Below are positions 20,225 through 30,797 of a stretch of 64,000 nucleotides of DNA, in pieces. Where the stretch lies: positions 42,131,537-42,195,536 of the forward strand of contig CM043966.1 of the NCBI GenBank assembly GCA_014529385.2. The letters run 5' to 3'. Within the stretch, counting starts at the first letter, position 1, and each line of letters starts with the position of its first letter. The position numbers and the translations under genes are program-made. The notes under the pieces were generated by a model. The model was not told the origin of the DNA, made no database searches, and saw nothing but the letters and a program-made list of their open reading frames with translations. This DNA comes from Adiantum capillus-veneris. Lineage: Eukaryota; Streptophyta; Polypodiopsida; Polypodiales; Pteridaceae.

Positions 20225-21900
20225 CTCCCCCTCGAGCTCTGCATGTCGCAGAGTCCAAGCATAGTCCGGAAACGTCGAAGCTTCTCAGCTCCGAGGGCCT
20301 TGGTAAAGATATCCGCTATCTGCTCCTCTGTGCTGACGTAGACCAAGTCGATGTCACCCGCCAACACTCGCTCTCGAACGTAGTGGTAATGGACCTCTAT
20401 GTGTTTGGTCCTGGCATGGAACACTAGGTTCCTAGCCAATTGCATGCTGCTGAGGTTGTCACAATGGATGAAAATCTGCTGGTCCACCTGCACTCCCAAG
20501 TCCTCAAGTAATGTGCGTAGCCATGCTACCTCGCACGCCGCAACTGCTGCACCTTTGTACTCGGCCTCTGTGCTCGATAAAGCAACCGTAGGCTGCTTTT
20601 TGCTGCTCCAAGTAACAGCAGCACTCCCAAAAGAGAACATGAAGCCACTCGTAGATCTCCTATCAACAATGCTACCTGCCCAATCTGCATCTGTATACCC
20701 ATACAATGCTAATGGTGCATCTGCTGCATAGAACAATGCGTAGTCAAGAGTACCTTGCACATACCTAAGTGTGCGTCGTACTCCATACAAATGTGGCTTC
20801 CTCGGAAGCTGCATGAACTGACTCTCCAAGCCTACTGTGTAGCTCAAGTCTGGCCTTATGATAGTCAAGTAGATTAGACTACCCACAATCTTCCTGTACA
20901 TGTTGACATCCTCAACAACATCAACCTTCTCTGCACTCAGCTTTGCATTCACATCCAAGGGAATAGAAATTGGCTTACAATCAGCCATACCATACTTTGA
21001 CAACATGTCCAAAGCATACTGTCTCTGTGATAGCCATACACCCTCTGGAGTCCTGATCACCTCAACGCCAAGAAAGTAGCGCAACTCGCCTAAATCTTTC
21101 ATTTCAAACTCCTGTTTGAGAAGACCCTTCACATGGTCAATCTCCATAGCATTGTCACCAACAATAATAAGGTCATCTACATATATGGTAATGACCACAA
21201 TCCCCACATCACTCTCACGTACAAAGAGTGAATGATCAGCATGAGCTCTCCTAAAACCAATACTAACAAGATACTTGGCAATCCTGTCATACCATGCTCT
21301 AGAGCCCTGCTTCAAACCATACAAAGCTTTGAGAAGTCTGCATACATAATCTGGGTAACCTGGATCGACATAACCAGGTGGCTGATCCATATCCACTTCC
21401 TCTTGCAACTCACCATTCAAGAAGGCATTCTTTACATCCATTTGATGCATAATCCATCCTCAAGATGCAGCCACTGCTATGACAGCTCTCACAGTCGTCA
21501 TCTTTGCCACTGGAGCAAAGGTCTCCTCATAGTCTATGCCATACGTCTGTGCATAACCCTTTGCGACCAGCCTTGCCTTGTGACGCTCAATGTTACCATC
21601 AGCCTTATGCTTGGTTTTATACACCCATTTACAGCCAATAGCTTTCTTGACACTTGGCAATGGCACCAACTCCCATGTTTCATTCGATTCCAATGCAGCC
21701 ATCTCTTCATTCATTGCATCATCGCAATGCACATTTCCAACTGCATCCTCAAAACATGTGGGCTCCACATCCAGTATCACCTTAGCCATGTAGGCTTGGT
21801 GATGCGCTAGATACCCATCATAAGTCAATTTCTGAACTGGATTTCTAACTCTATAAGATCTGCGCGGTCCTTGGTCACTCCTTTTCCCTCTAGCATCTTC
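20197..21900 (-). pseudogene. pol: Nested copia reverse transcriptase and RNase H
   Basis: Same frame, with one TGA at 21462-21460 (AVAAS-stop-GWIMHQMDVKNAFLNG). Reverse transcriptase: KAIGCKWVYKTKHKADG, YEETFAPV, MDVKNAFLNGEL, ALYGLKQGSRAWYD and catalytic IYVDDLIIV. RNase H: YGYTDADWAGS, SSTEAEYKG, HCDNLSSMQLA and RTKHIEVHYHYVRE, with all catalytic acidic residues present. The 417-codon downstream piece is intact. Ends at 20197 just before the purine tract. Confidence 0.93.
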
Positions 21901-21903
21901 TTA

Positions 21904-23538
21904 TACTTTCCTTACACCAGGTGTCCTAACAGCCGAAATTCCAAATTCCTCATCAAGACTTTGTTCAGAACCATCTGAATCCATGTCTACATGTGAAAAA
22001 CCTGATGATGCATCAGCCATAAAGGGAGGTTCATCAACCTTTTCCTTTCCTTTTCGTGATACATTCCCTGTACCTGTTGGTGGAGTAACCTGCGTACGTA
22101 GTCTACCATTCCATGGTTTCTCAACAGAGCCACGAGAAGAGGACTCTTGTGGTCCACTCAAAACCTGTGACTGTGGCCTCACATTTTGTACAACCACATC
22201 ATCTTTTACATCAGCCCCAATAGTTCCATGTGCATTACTGTACCAGCTGCTCATCTCATCAAAGACTACATCTTTGCTCACTCGTAATTCTCGTGTAGTA
22301 GGATTGTAGCACCTGTACCCCTTTTGTTCAAGGGAATATCCCACAAGAATACATTTCTCTGCTTTAGGATCCAATTTCCTACGCAACTCATCTGGTACAT
22401 GCACGTAAGCTATGCAGCCAAACACTTTCAAGTGTGCCAAATCAGGCTTTGTACCTGTAAACTTTTCCTCAGGTGTTACATCATGCACCGCAGCTGTAGG
22501 TGTCCTGTTCATAATGTACACAGCTGTATTTACAGCTTCAGCCCAGAAATGATGAGGCATGTTCTTCTCATTCATCAATGCACGTGCAACCTCTGCAATG
22601 TGCCTGTTTTTCCTTTCTGCGACCCCATTCTGCTGTGGAGTATATCTGCATGTAAACTGCCTGTGTATACCATGCATTCGCAAAAAATCTGAAAAATCAT
22701 TGGAGAAGTACTCTCCCCCTCCATCTGACCTCAATGTCTTGATTTGCATATCTGTCTCCTTCTCAATCATGACTTTGAAGTCTTGAAAGTGACCAAACAC
22801 TTCACTTTTGTTACGCATGAAGTAGACCCATACTTTCCTTGTATGGTCATCAATGAAAGAGACATAATACCTGCAACCATGTATACTTGCAGTATCGGTT
22901 GGACCCCAAACATCTGTGTGCACCACCTCAAGTGGCTTTTTACATACATTGCGCTCATGTGGAAATGAGCCCTTTGACTGTTTTCCAAACTGGCATGCTG
23001 CACACACTTTATGCATACCATCCACCTTGAATTTGGGCAAACCTTTTACAATCTGTTTTGATTGCATGCTACGCAATCTCTGCTCATTGACATGGCCAAT
23101 GCGTTTGTGCCAAATGTCAACATCAGCCACAACACCTGTGCCCTGTGCAAATAATGCAGCTTTTACCTCAGGCATGTCTACATTCAGCGTAAACATTCTG
23201 CCCACACATTTGCCCTCTGTGATCAGCTTACAGCCATTCTGGAAATCTTCTACATAACAGCCATTTGGATTGAAGCGAACCTGCAAACCCTGCTCAACCA
23301 TTTGTCCAACAGAAACAAGATTCTTTGTAATGTTTGGGACATGAAGTACATCTGCTAAGTACTTTGATTTCCCACTCTTCGTATTTAGAGGTATGTCCCC
23401 TACATGAGCAATGGGGTGAGCTGTATCATCTCCTGTCTGCACATAGCCTGACACATCTGGTTTGCGCATATCTCTAAACCACTCTCCACGAGACGTCATG
23501 TGATTAGAGGCACCTGAATCCACATACCAAACATCATC
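21904..23538 (-). pseudogene. pol: Nested copia protease and integrase
   Basis: In frame with gag after one stop codon. Protease: VWYVDSGASNHMTSRGEW at the start. GAG-pre-integrase zinc finger: WHKRIGHVNEQRL with H..H and CAACQFGK. Integrase core: VHTDVWGP (D), SDGGGEYFS (D) and QQNGVAERKN (E), so the D,D,E triad is complete. Then GCIAYVHVPDELR and KCILVGYS, and a long acidic/Ser-rich linker. The open stretch of 540 codons ends at TAA 21903, which corresponds to CAA by one transition; the linker then continues in frame. Confidence 0.92.
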
Positions 23539-23541
23539 TTA

Positions 23542-24546
23542 GGTGGAATTCTCTGCAGTCATTGTATTCATTACATGCTGCATAACAAACATGCGCTCGT
23601 TTTTGCTGTCATCTGCATCTCTGCTAGTAGATGCATAGTTGCCCTGTTCTCTCTTTCTACTTGCTTTTCCCTTTGGACAGTCACGTGACATGTGACCTCT
23701 TTCACCACAAGTCCAACATTCTCTACTATCTGGAGTATGTTGCTGCCTGCTTGATCCTGCACCACGACCTCTTTGACTCCCCCTGCCTTGAGACTGGTTT
23801 CCCCTGCCACCTGTATTGTTTTGATTTGATTGACCTTCCAAAAATTGGCCCCTGCAACCCCTTGGGCCTCGACCACGACCTCTACCTCTACCTCTGTTGG
23901 AGTTAGAATAGAAGGCCTGTTCAGAATTATTTCTGCCATGAGAAGAAGATGTGTCAAGGTTCTTCTCCTCAAGAATAAGCATAGAAATCAAATCTTGGAA
24001 CACGGGGATGTCGTCTCTTGTATTCATGGAAGACCTAAAATGTACATACTCATCTCCTAGACCATCCAAGCATGCACGGACAATGTCATCGTCTTCCACT
24101 GAGACTTTAATAGATCCAAGAGCTTCAATGATACTCTTGATCTTCAAAGCATAATCATTGATGGAGAGGTTGTTCCTCTTAACCTGATTTAGCTCCGACT
24201 TTAGTTGAAGCTTCCTGGCCTTGGTGTTCACCTCGAACACTCTGCCTAAGTTTTTCCATGCAATGGCGGGGGTTTCAGCATCCTGTAGATAGCCCATCAT
24301 GCCATCTGTGATGCTCATAGAAAGCCAATACATCACTTTGCTCTGGCCTTGTTGCCAGTCCCTCAAAGCTTTCCTTTGTTCTGCTGTAGCATTTGCCTCG
24401 GGAATCTCTGGTTCCTTTTCATTGTCTCCTTCTACATAGTCCTAATAACCTTTTCCTTTTAGGAAATTTGTTATTTTGAACTTCCATGCAGGTTAGTTAT
24501 TTTTCTCAATCTTCTCAGTAACAATCTGACTGAAACCGTCAGACAT
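23542..24546 (-). pseudogene. gag: Nested copia gag (stops near the N-terminus)
   Basis: Starts at ATG 24546 (MSDGFSQIVTEKIEKNN). Stops fall at KNN(stop)PAWKF and GKGY(stop)DYVEGD, the second where copia gag has Trp (TGG to TAG). From 24366 the frame is clean for 275 codons: RDWQQGQSKVMYWLSMS, the helical gag core, an RGRGRGRG basic repeat and a CCHC knuckle CWTCGERGHMSRDC at about residue 216 of that stretch. It ends at TAA 23541, and protease continues in frame immediately after. RNA packaging protein of the element; not expressible as one chain here. Confidence 0.88.
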
Positions 24547-24848
24547 CTTGAAGCACCAAGACAAAATAGCTGCAATCTGCAAAAACCTGCAAATCTGCTG
24601 AACCTGCTATCGTGGTTCTTGTAACGCTTTCTACACTCAACGAGTGTCCACAATCAAGCGTACATACAACCACTGTACTTGTACAGTAAATCTCTGTATA
24701 CTGCACTTTGGAGACCTATTCAGAAACTTGTGCGAAAAACCCCTTTAAAAAAAATTTCGCTGCGCGAGGCGCCTTCGGCATCTGGTCGTGGATTGCGAAC
24801 GAAGGGATTGTGATGCTCTTGCTCTCTTAGCCTCTCTTGCCTGCACCA

Positions 24849-24861
24849 GGCTCTGATACCA
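24849..24861 (-). promoter_or_regulatory. Initiator-Met tRNA primer binding site of the nested copia
   Basis: Minus strand TGGTATCAGAGCC, the classic plant copia primer site, directly next to the LTR. Confidence 0.9.
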
Positions 24862-25183
24862 TGTAAAGAATGAGGATGCAAGAGAGCTACACAAGACAAG
24901 CACAAAGCACACAGAGATGGAAAGCTTCTTCTTCTTCTTCATAGAAAAGAGAGTACAAAATGACTAAGTGCTAAAGCTGAAAAGTAGCACATATGTACAT
25001 GCGGTCACTAAGTGTGAACTCGCTAGAAGCGTACTAGGCTGGCACTATAAGTGTAGTCCAGCTGTAGAATCACTGGCAGAGATCCTCCGTGTCGGTCACC
25101 TAACGCGCCAGTGAGTAAATGCCGTAAGCGGCCAAGACCCGTAGTGGATGCCAGCTCAAGGTGTAGAGCTCGACATCTCAACA
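24862..25183 (-). repeat. 5' LTR of the nested copia
   Basis: The promoter-bearing LTR for the minus-strand element. It is adjacent to the initiator-Met primer site on its inner side. Confidence 0.92.
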
Positions 25184-25487
25184 CTCCCCAAGCACCATCT
25201 CTCCCTCTCTCTCTCTCTCTCTCTCATGTTTTAGTGTGTGAGAGTGTTCCATTGGTGTTAGGGTTAGTGTAAATTCCTTGCTTGTTTGTGGGTTGCTCTA
25301 ACGATTCTCCTCTTTTGCGTCCTAGTTCGCTCTTAAACTAGGTGGTGCCCCTTGTGTAGTTGGGATTTGGCTGGGGGTTTGTTGTTTTGGTTTGTGTTGT
25401 GTTGTGCCCCAGCCCCATTGAGCAGCACGGGAGCCTTGAAGGGTTTCTAGAGGTTGCTCTTCTTGTTGCCCGCCCCGGACTGCTTCA

Positions 25488-25623
25488 GTACACCACCACT
25501 TAAAAATTTTGCAGTACCACTGAGAATGGTGCATAAATCATTTCAACCACTTCTTATTGTTGATAAAAAAAGTTTAATTATGGCTCATTACATACTAACA
25601 TGCATTCATATATGTTTTTACAG
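25488..25623. repeat. AAGTGGTG-type repeat tract resuming after the gypsy element
   Basis: GTACACCACCACTTAAAAATTTTGCAGTACCACTGAGAATGGTGC continues the intron cut at 7912. It ends at a TTTTTACAG splice acceptor (25623). Confidence 0.7.
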
Positions 25624-26612
25624 GGAGGTGGATAGTACCACGAGTGGCCTTACCCACTCAAATAAAATTTTGCTTCACCAAGGAAGATTTTCATACCCAA
25701 TATGGGCTATGCTTGGTTGGCCAGGATCCGAAGGTCCTATGTGATGATGATTTCTAAGATGAGGAGTGTCTTAGGGTATGGATTTACAAGCGCCACCGAA
25801 AGGAGAAGATGCATTTAAAGGGGCTGAGGCCTGAAATGTATGAAGAATGTCTCCTGCTATACCACAAAGTATATCAGGGAGATCCCCCAAACAACGAGGT
25901 AGGCGTGCATTTTGTAGATGGATTTACGTGGTAGAAGTGCAAGGGTGCTGAAGATTCTAAAGTTTTAGTTGCATAGGCTGTGTATGCTGAAGGTGTTATC
26001 AAAATGTTACGCCAACAAAAAACTTTAAATAAGAAATTGGAGAGATGGAGGTCCACAAACGGTCCATGTCTTGGAAGCGAGTGGAAATTTAATGCAGAAA
26101 ATATGCCTAATTACACTGATAGTACTGGCACAGACTTTGACTGGCAGACATACTCAGGTGGACATCAATTTTCAGGACAGGCTAAGGAGGAATTTCTAAA
26201 GAAGCGGGCCTTTGGCTCGATGGGAACATTTGGAATGTCAAATGTTTCCTCGACTATATTTTCTGCGTCAACGACTGATGTAGCAGCTATTTCTAACATG
26301 AAGGCTAATGCTGCTGAAAAGTTAAAAGAGAAGTAGCAATGTCTTGAAGCATTAAAAATTGCTTTAGATCAATCAAAGACAAAGAGAGATGAGCAGGTTG
26401 GTTTGATGCGAGGCGCCACCAAGATCGTAGAGAGACTGAACAAGGATATGGAGGTACTCAAGTTGCATAAGGCTGGGCTTGTACCAAACGAGGAAGCAAT
26501 GGCAAAGCTTGAAACCTTGATTCAAATCAGAAAGGAGGCTCTCAAAGACATGGGACTTGATATTGAAGTGCACAATCTCGATAACCTAGCTGAAGAGGTA
26601 TCATAGTTACAG
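25624..26612 (+). pseudogene. Coiled-coil gene, main exon (broken by stops)
   Basis: From acceptor TTTTTACAG to donor CAG|GTATGTAAGC one reading frame covers the exon, interrupted by TAA (25755) and four TAGs (including 25938, 25974, 26334 and 26604); most TAGs fit CAG by one transition. It encodes VALPTQIKFCFTKEDFHTQYG.., then a helical region ANAAEKLKEK..CLEALKIALDQSKTKRDEQV..IVERLNKDMEVLKLHKAG that looks like a coiled coil. No catalytic motif or known domain recognised. In a transposon this could be a DNA-binding or architectural partner protein, but that is speculation. Confidence 0.5.
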
Positions 26613-26757
26613 GTATGTAAGCTTGATTGATTCACCTAGTAGTAGTTGATATTACTTAAAATTGGTTAAACTCTAATTAGAAAAAAATGGTTAGAGACCA
26701 TTTTATATGGTAAAATGCCACTTAAATGTGTTTATATAACACTCTTAAGTGGTACCA
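26613..26757. repeat. Short intron with AAGTGGTG words
   Basis: GT start at 26613. It contains CCACTTAAATGTG and CTCTTAAGTGGTACCAC, the same word as the long tracts. Acceptor position uncertain. Confidence 0.5.
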
Positions 26758-27153
26758 CATAAAGTGATGAAGACTCTTCAAAGTAATACACAAACCAAGG
26801 AGTCAGCCGAGGTGCCTCTGAAGCCAAAACCTGCAATGAACAAGGATGTAGAGGACGTTGAAAATTCATTTGAGAAGCCAATTGAAAAGGATAAAACAGT
26901 GAACTTGTCTGATGACGACTCGGATCTTCTTATTTCAGATGTTTGTGCGGAGATTCTAGGGCGTAGGAAAAAGAGGAGCAACACTGAAGAGCGCACCACA
27001 CCAAAGAAAAAAGCTAAGGTTGCATCCAATCCTCCAGAGTCTACTCCAGGAGGTAGAAAATCCAAGGAGCCTTCATCTGCTCGTCAAAAGACTAACCTCC
27101 AAGAACCCAACCTTAAACCTCCCAAACCAAAGTCCCACAAGAAACTTATGTAG
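26749..27153 (+). pseudogene. Coiled-coil gene, last exon: basic C-terminal tail
   Basis: Open for 134 codons to TAG 27151. The peptide has an acidic patch (VNLSDDDSDLLISDV) followed by strongly basic clusters GRRKKRSNTEERTTPKKKAKV and RKSKEPSSARQK..PKSHKKLM, typical of nuclear, DNA- or chromatin-associated proteins. Start of the exon is not fixed. Only the link to upstream exons by strand and order supports one gene. Unknown function. Confidence 0.5.
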
Positions 27154-27506
27154 CCCCTATTAACCTTTTGTGCTTTGTAGCCTCTTTGTAATTTTGTCTT
27201 TGTACCCTCATTTTGATGATAATGTAACGACGGCTTTATTTTCCGTTCACTAGTTGTTTATTGCTCATTGATTGTCTATTTATTGTACCCATATTGTTCA
27301 TTGACTGTCTATTTATTGTACTCGTATTGTTCTTTCTGACATCATCATGAGCATCTTCAAGTAGAGCTTATTTTTTCTCCAGTATCTCCTGCCAAATGGA
27401 CTATTGCCATAGAAGTTTAGGAAATTAATGAAATGGAAATCAATAGCATAGAAGGTATACTTTTCAAGTGTATTTTGAAAAGGTTTTTAAGGCATGGTAC
27501 TTGTCT
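27154..27506. other. Spacer between the coiled-coil gene and the FCP1-like gene
   Basis: AT-rich, with a short tandem repeat (ATTGTCTATTTATTGTACCC and a second copy ATTGACTGTCTATTTATTGTAC at about 27268-27327). It probably holds the 3' end of one gene and the promoter of the next. Confidence 0.4.
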
Positions 27507-28372
27507 ATGGCAGAACTTAGCTAGATTGGAGATGTTCAAGAACCAAAAAAGAAGTTTGAAGACATAGCAGCTAAGCAAGATGCAGAGCAGGATGCAGATG
27601 TAACACTAGATAAAGTAGAGGAAGACAAGGAACCAGCAGTTTGCCTCGAAATTGAGGAGATTTCGCCAAATTTCCCTAGATGGGGATATCTTGTTTTGAA
27701 TTTCTGCAAGATCAAAAAGCTCATCATCTTTGATATCGATGGACTATTTGTGAAACGAGATGTAACCAAACGTGATCCAAAGACTAGACAACTTAAACAT
27801 CCTCACGTCCAGCTTCCGACAGAGTTAAACTAAAAAGAGTGGACGAGAAGTTGTGGATCTACTACCGTAGAGATGTTGAGCAATTTGTTTGGGATTTGAG
27901 GCAAATAGTAGATGCGATGATTTGGAGCACTTGTACTGCTACTAACATTGAGCATATCCTTAGTACATGTTGGCCAGACATATGGGAACATAGGACTTAT
28001 TACTTTAGGGATCTCTTCTCAAACTCGCAATGTGAGAAGTGGTCGTATTTTGAAGAGATTGCTGGAGCTCCAAGAGACCTTGTAGGTGAACCTGTGTCTT
28101 TCAAGCCCCTTTACCATGTCAGGAACAAGTTTCCAGAATATGACTCCTCTCGAACATTGCTGGTAGATGACTCCATATGTAAAAATCTGCTCAATGTCTG
28201 GGACACCTGTATATGTCCACCCACCTTTGATTCTCTTGATGAAGAACAAGACCCTGATTACCTCACGTGCACACTGGTACCATGGCTGTGCAGATGGGCA
28301 CTAACCCCAATACCCTGGAGTATACAAAGGCAAACCCCATCAGCAATCCCAAAGATGAACTTTCGAGTCTAG
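27507..28372 (+). pseudogene. FCP1-like (NIF family, HAD-type) phosphatase
   Basis: From ATG 27507 (MAELS, stop TAG, IGDVQEPKKK) the frame runs to KKLIIFDIDGLFVKRD, the DxD active-site motif of FCP1/SCP phosphatases that act on RNA polymerase II C-terminal domains. After one frameshift at about 27833 it continues as VDEKLWIYYRRDVEQFVWDLRQIVDAMIWSTCTATNIEHIL, KPLYHVRNKFPEYDSSRTLLVDDSICKNLLN and NVWDTCICPP. These are motifs II and III of the FCP1 homology domain. The active-site Asp pairs DxD and VDDS are kept. One early stop and one frameshift make this copy a pseudogene. Nuclear location is likely by family. It sits inside the TIR element as cargo or as an element gene. Confidence 0.78.
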
Positions 28373-28914
28373 TCTTTGAGCACTTTGTTATAAATGGAGA
28401 TGAATGAGATTGTACATCTGTAATTTAAGAAACGTTATATATTGTACATTCTTGGTGGATATGTAGACGTTTCTGGATAATTGTTGTAATATAATTTTTG
28501 TAATATACAGAAGTTCTGGCACTTTACATGTCTCTGCACTATATATGTCTCTACACTTCTAAATGTCTCAGAACCACTTTATAGTGGTGCTAAACCCCTA
28601 AAACGTGGTTAAATTTTTATTATGTTATTGCAACAGTTTTTCTGGAATTGCAACACCATTTAATGGTGATGTTCGCCGGGAGTGGTGAAGCATTCTTAAC
28701 CACTTTTTAGTGGTGCTAAACCACTTTAGCACCACTAAAAAGTGGTAAATTTTTATTGAGTTTTTCTGGAACCGCAACTTTTAGTGGTGATGTTTGGGGG
28801 GGGAGGGGGGAGTGGTGAAGCATTCTCAAAAACCAACATGTCAATTCCATCGTACGTTTACACCAATTCCATCTTGTTCAATCTTTCACTAGATGATATA
28901 AAATCAGATTTGAT
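28373..28914. repeat. Intergenic AAGTGGTG tract between the convergent genes
   Basis: After an AT-rich 3' region (28380-28550) come AACCACTTTATAGTGGTGC, ACCACTTTTTAGTGGTGCTAAACCACTTTAGCACCACTAAAAAGTGG and a G-run (28794-28812). Both strands of the word are present, so hairpins are possible. Confidence 0.75.
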
Positions 28915-30797
28915 TTACAATTCAAAGGGTATGCTATTGTATATTGCCTCATGGTTTTCATTGGAAAGTTCGAACACTTCTCCTATGCCATCGAGCACTA
29001 CAGGCTCCATAGGGAACTTTATTGCCCTTATCAAGTGGGAATATATGAAAACTACTGGCTTGTTATCCCACAGCTCATACAAGTTTTCTTGTAGGGATTT
29101 ATACCAATGGCCTGTGACCATATAAGTATGCTTCTCTATCTTGTTGCCCCATGCATCAATTTGCTTGTTAGTTGTTAGGCCCTTAGCTACTACACACTTC
29201 AAAATGTAGAATTCAATAGCCTCCTCATTATTCTCTTCAGAAGTGACAACAAAATTGTCTCCAGGTGTGAGAGCATCGCTTTAGGAGTCATAATGACCTG
29301 CATAAGTGGCACCATGGAACTCCTCATCGTCTGAGTCTCTGTATGACTGGGAATCATTAGCAAGTGGCTCCAAAGTGTGATATTTCCACGTCTCCACATG
29401 TGATCTGTTCATACACTTTCTCCAATGGCCAAGCCTGCAAGGAAAACAAAAGCATGACAACCGTTTTGATCGCAATGCACAAGTGTTGTTCTCAGAATAC
29501 CCATTCACACAGTGCATTGCTCTTGACCCCTTCAATAGTTTGCAGTCCCATTGATGGGATTGCTGAACATTGCCTAGCTTGACCTCCTAGAACACCCTAC
29601 TAACCTCCCTCTTTTTCTTGTTATACATAGCAATTGCTCCAGTACTGAGATGCATTCTCAAAAAAGAGACAACTTCAACTACACATGTCAACCGCACGCT
29701 ATTTTGCTTCCATTGCTCATGAGTTAGAGCCCTTTTAATGACAGCCCCAGCCCCATCATGTTCCCCCTTTCCATGTCCTGAGCAAAAAAATTCCAATTCA
29801 TTTCCATGACAGTAAGGCTCCAATATCTAGCAACAAAGTAAAACGGTCGCTTTGCTTTAAATTGTCAAGCTGCGCCATTTGACCAAACCCAATGTTTTTT
29901 AAAGCTTAGCCCTTGATCTCTCAACCATTGAGCATGTAAGAGAAAAGCATGTTGCACAAATAAGGTGTCATGTTGTTTATCATCTGAGACAAAAGAGTGT
30001 ATGGTATTCTTTATTGCACCTGATGCGATGAAGAAATAAGTAATCAGGACAAAGATAGTGACCTGCTTAGTGTACCAATGCATTGGTTGGATCTCATTTT
30101 GCTCCTTGAAGGAGTAGTTCTCTGCAAAGTCAATGATGGAGACAACCACATCATCTGGAAACAAAGAAATGCAGTCCTTGAATTGTTGTCCTTGCCACCT
30201 AAATATAAAATTGTGAGTGACATACTTCTTCAAGTGGTCTTGGTACACTTGCAAAAGTTCTCTAGGCAGCATTTTCTTGTGGACAATGTCTTTCACATTT
30301 CTCTTTCTAGCTTCATTGTTTAATCCAGTAGCACCCACTATATTTTCAAAAAACTTCACAGATACTTGCTTACTCTGCTCAACTTCTTCTCTTGGACAGA
30401 TCTGAATATTACCTACACCGCATGCATTGCATGTTCCCATTAAGCATTGGTAGCTATGGAAACTATGTTCTGCAAGTATAGGGCAGAGTATAGACTCCAA
30501 CAATGAAGTGGTACTCATACTTGCATTTTTGTATGCAAGACATCCATGGTTGACAAATTCATCATGATGAAGGTATATAGGGCAGCTGCACATGCAGCAA
30601 GAACCATGAAGATCAAAACTTCGAGTCCGCATGTGATTTACTGCCTCTTTAAGGAAAATCATTTGTACATGCACAATACAAGAGCAGGTGTAGTGATCCC
30701 TCAATTTTCGGACAAAGAATGATTTCATAGACTCGAAACAACGTTGTGAAATCTGAATATCTGCATACTTTGTCTTGAATCTTAAATAAAGCTCCAC
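28915..30797 (-). pseudogene. DFAENY/HGKG protein, exon 2 and following (transposase-like, broken)
   Basis: Minus strand after acceptor TTGTAG|GTGGAG. Begins VELYLRFKTKYADIQISQRCFESMKSFFVRKLRD, followed by Cys/His pairs (CSCIVHV, CMCSCPIYLHHDE) and CNACGVG. Then FRWQGQQFKDC, VVVSIIDFAENYSFKEQNEIQPMHWYTKQVTIF and WVWSNGAA. After TGA at about 29864 and a frameshift comes FFCSGHGKGEHDGAGAVIKRAL; then VQQSHQWDCKLLKGSRAMHCV and LSCFCFPC. This layout (Asp in D.AENY, S(D/N)G, HGKG..DG.G..KR) belongs to a family I recall as widespread but uncharacterised in animals and early land plants. The likely catalytic SDG Asp is Asn here. Stops and frameshifts make it a pseudogene. Confidence 0.68.

Larger units (their letters stand above)
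19928..25183 (-). mobile_element. Copia retrotransposon nested in the gypsy 3' LTR (minus strand)
   Basis: LTRs 19928-20224 (297 bp) and 24862-25183 (322 bp) read TGTTGAGATG...TTCTTTACA on the minus strand. The primer site TGGTATCAGAGCC (24861-24849 minus) touches the right LTR; a GAGGGGGAG purine tract touches the left one. The single gag-pol frame is complete in domain order but interrupted by about five stops, each consistent with one C-to-T or G-to-A change. The left LTR lacks about 25 bases present in the right one. Right of the element the bases CTCCCC are not from the gypsy LTR. Confidence 0.93.
7913..25487 (+). mobile_element. Tat/Ogre-type Ty3/gypsy retrotransposon (17.6 kb with nested copia)
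   Basis: Two LTRs of about 2.69 kb (7913-10601 and 17547-25487 after removing the nested copia) both run TGATAGCC...GCTTCA. A primer-site-like TGGTGCCCCCACTG follows the first and a GGGGGAGGG purine tract (17534-17542) precedes the second. Order inside: small leader ORF, two paralogous extra ORFs, gag-protease, reverse transcriptase, degenerate RNase H, second (archaeal-like) RNase H, integrase. Extra ORFs before gag and a second RNase H are typical of plant Tat/Ogre elements. LTRs are nearly identical, so the insertion is fairly recent. Coding is damaged: two stops after protease and a frameshift after reverse transcriptase. It lies in an intron of the TIR element. Confidence 0.92.
17547..25487 (+). 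repeat. 3' LTR of the Tat-type gypsy element, split by a copia insertion
   Basis: 17547-19927 plus about 25190-25487 reproduce the 5' LTR; the join falls in GCAGCCCG|AGCACC. Differences are few: an 11-base insertion near 18380, a shorter (TC)n and scattered substitutions. It ends GGACTGCTTCA at 25487, after which the AAGTGGTG tract resumes (GTACACCACCACTT). The target duplication is not clean (GATAC before the 5' LTR, GTACA after). Confidence 0.92.
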
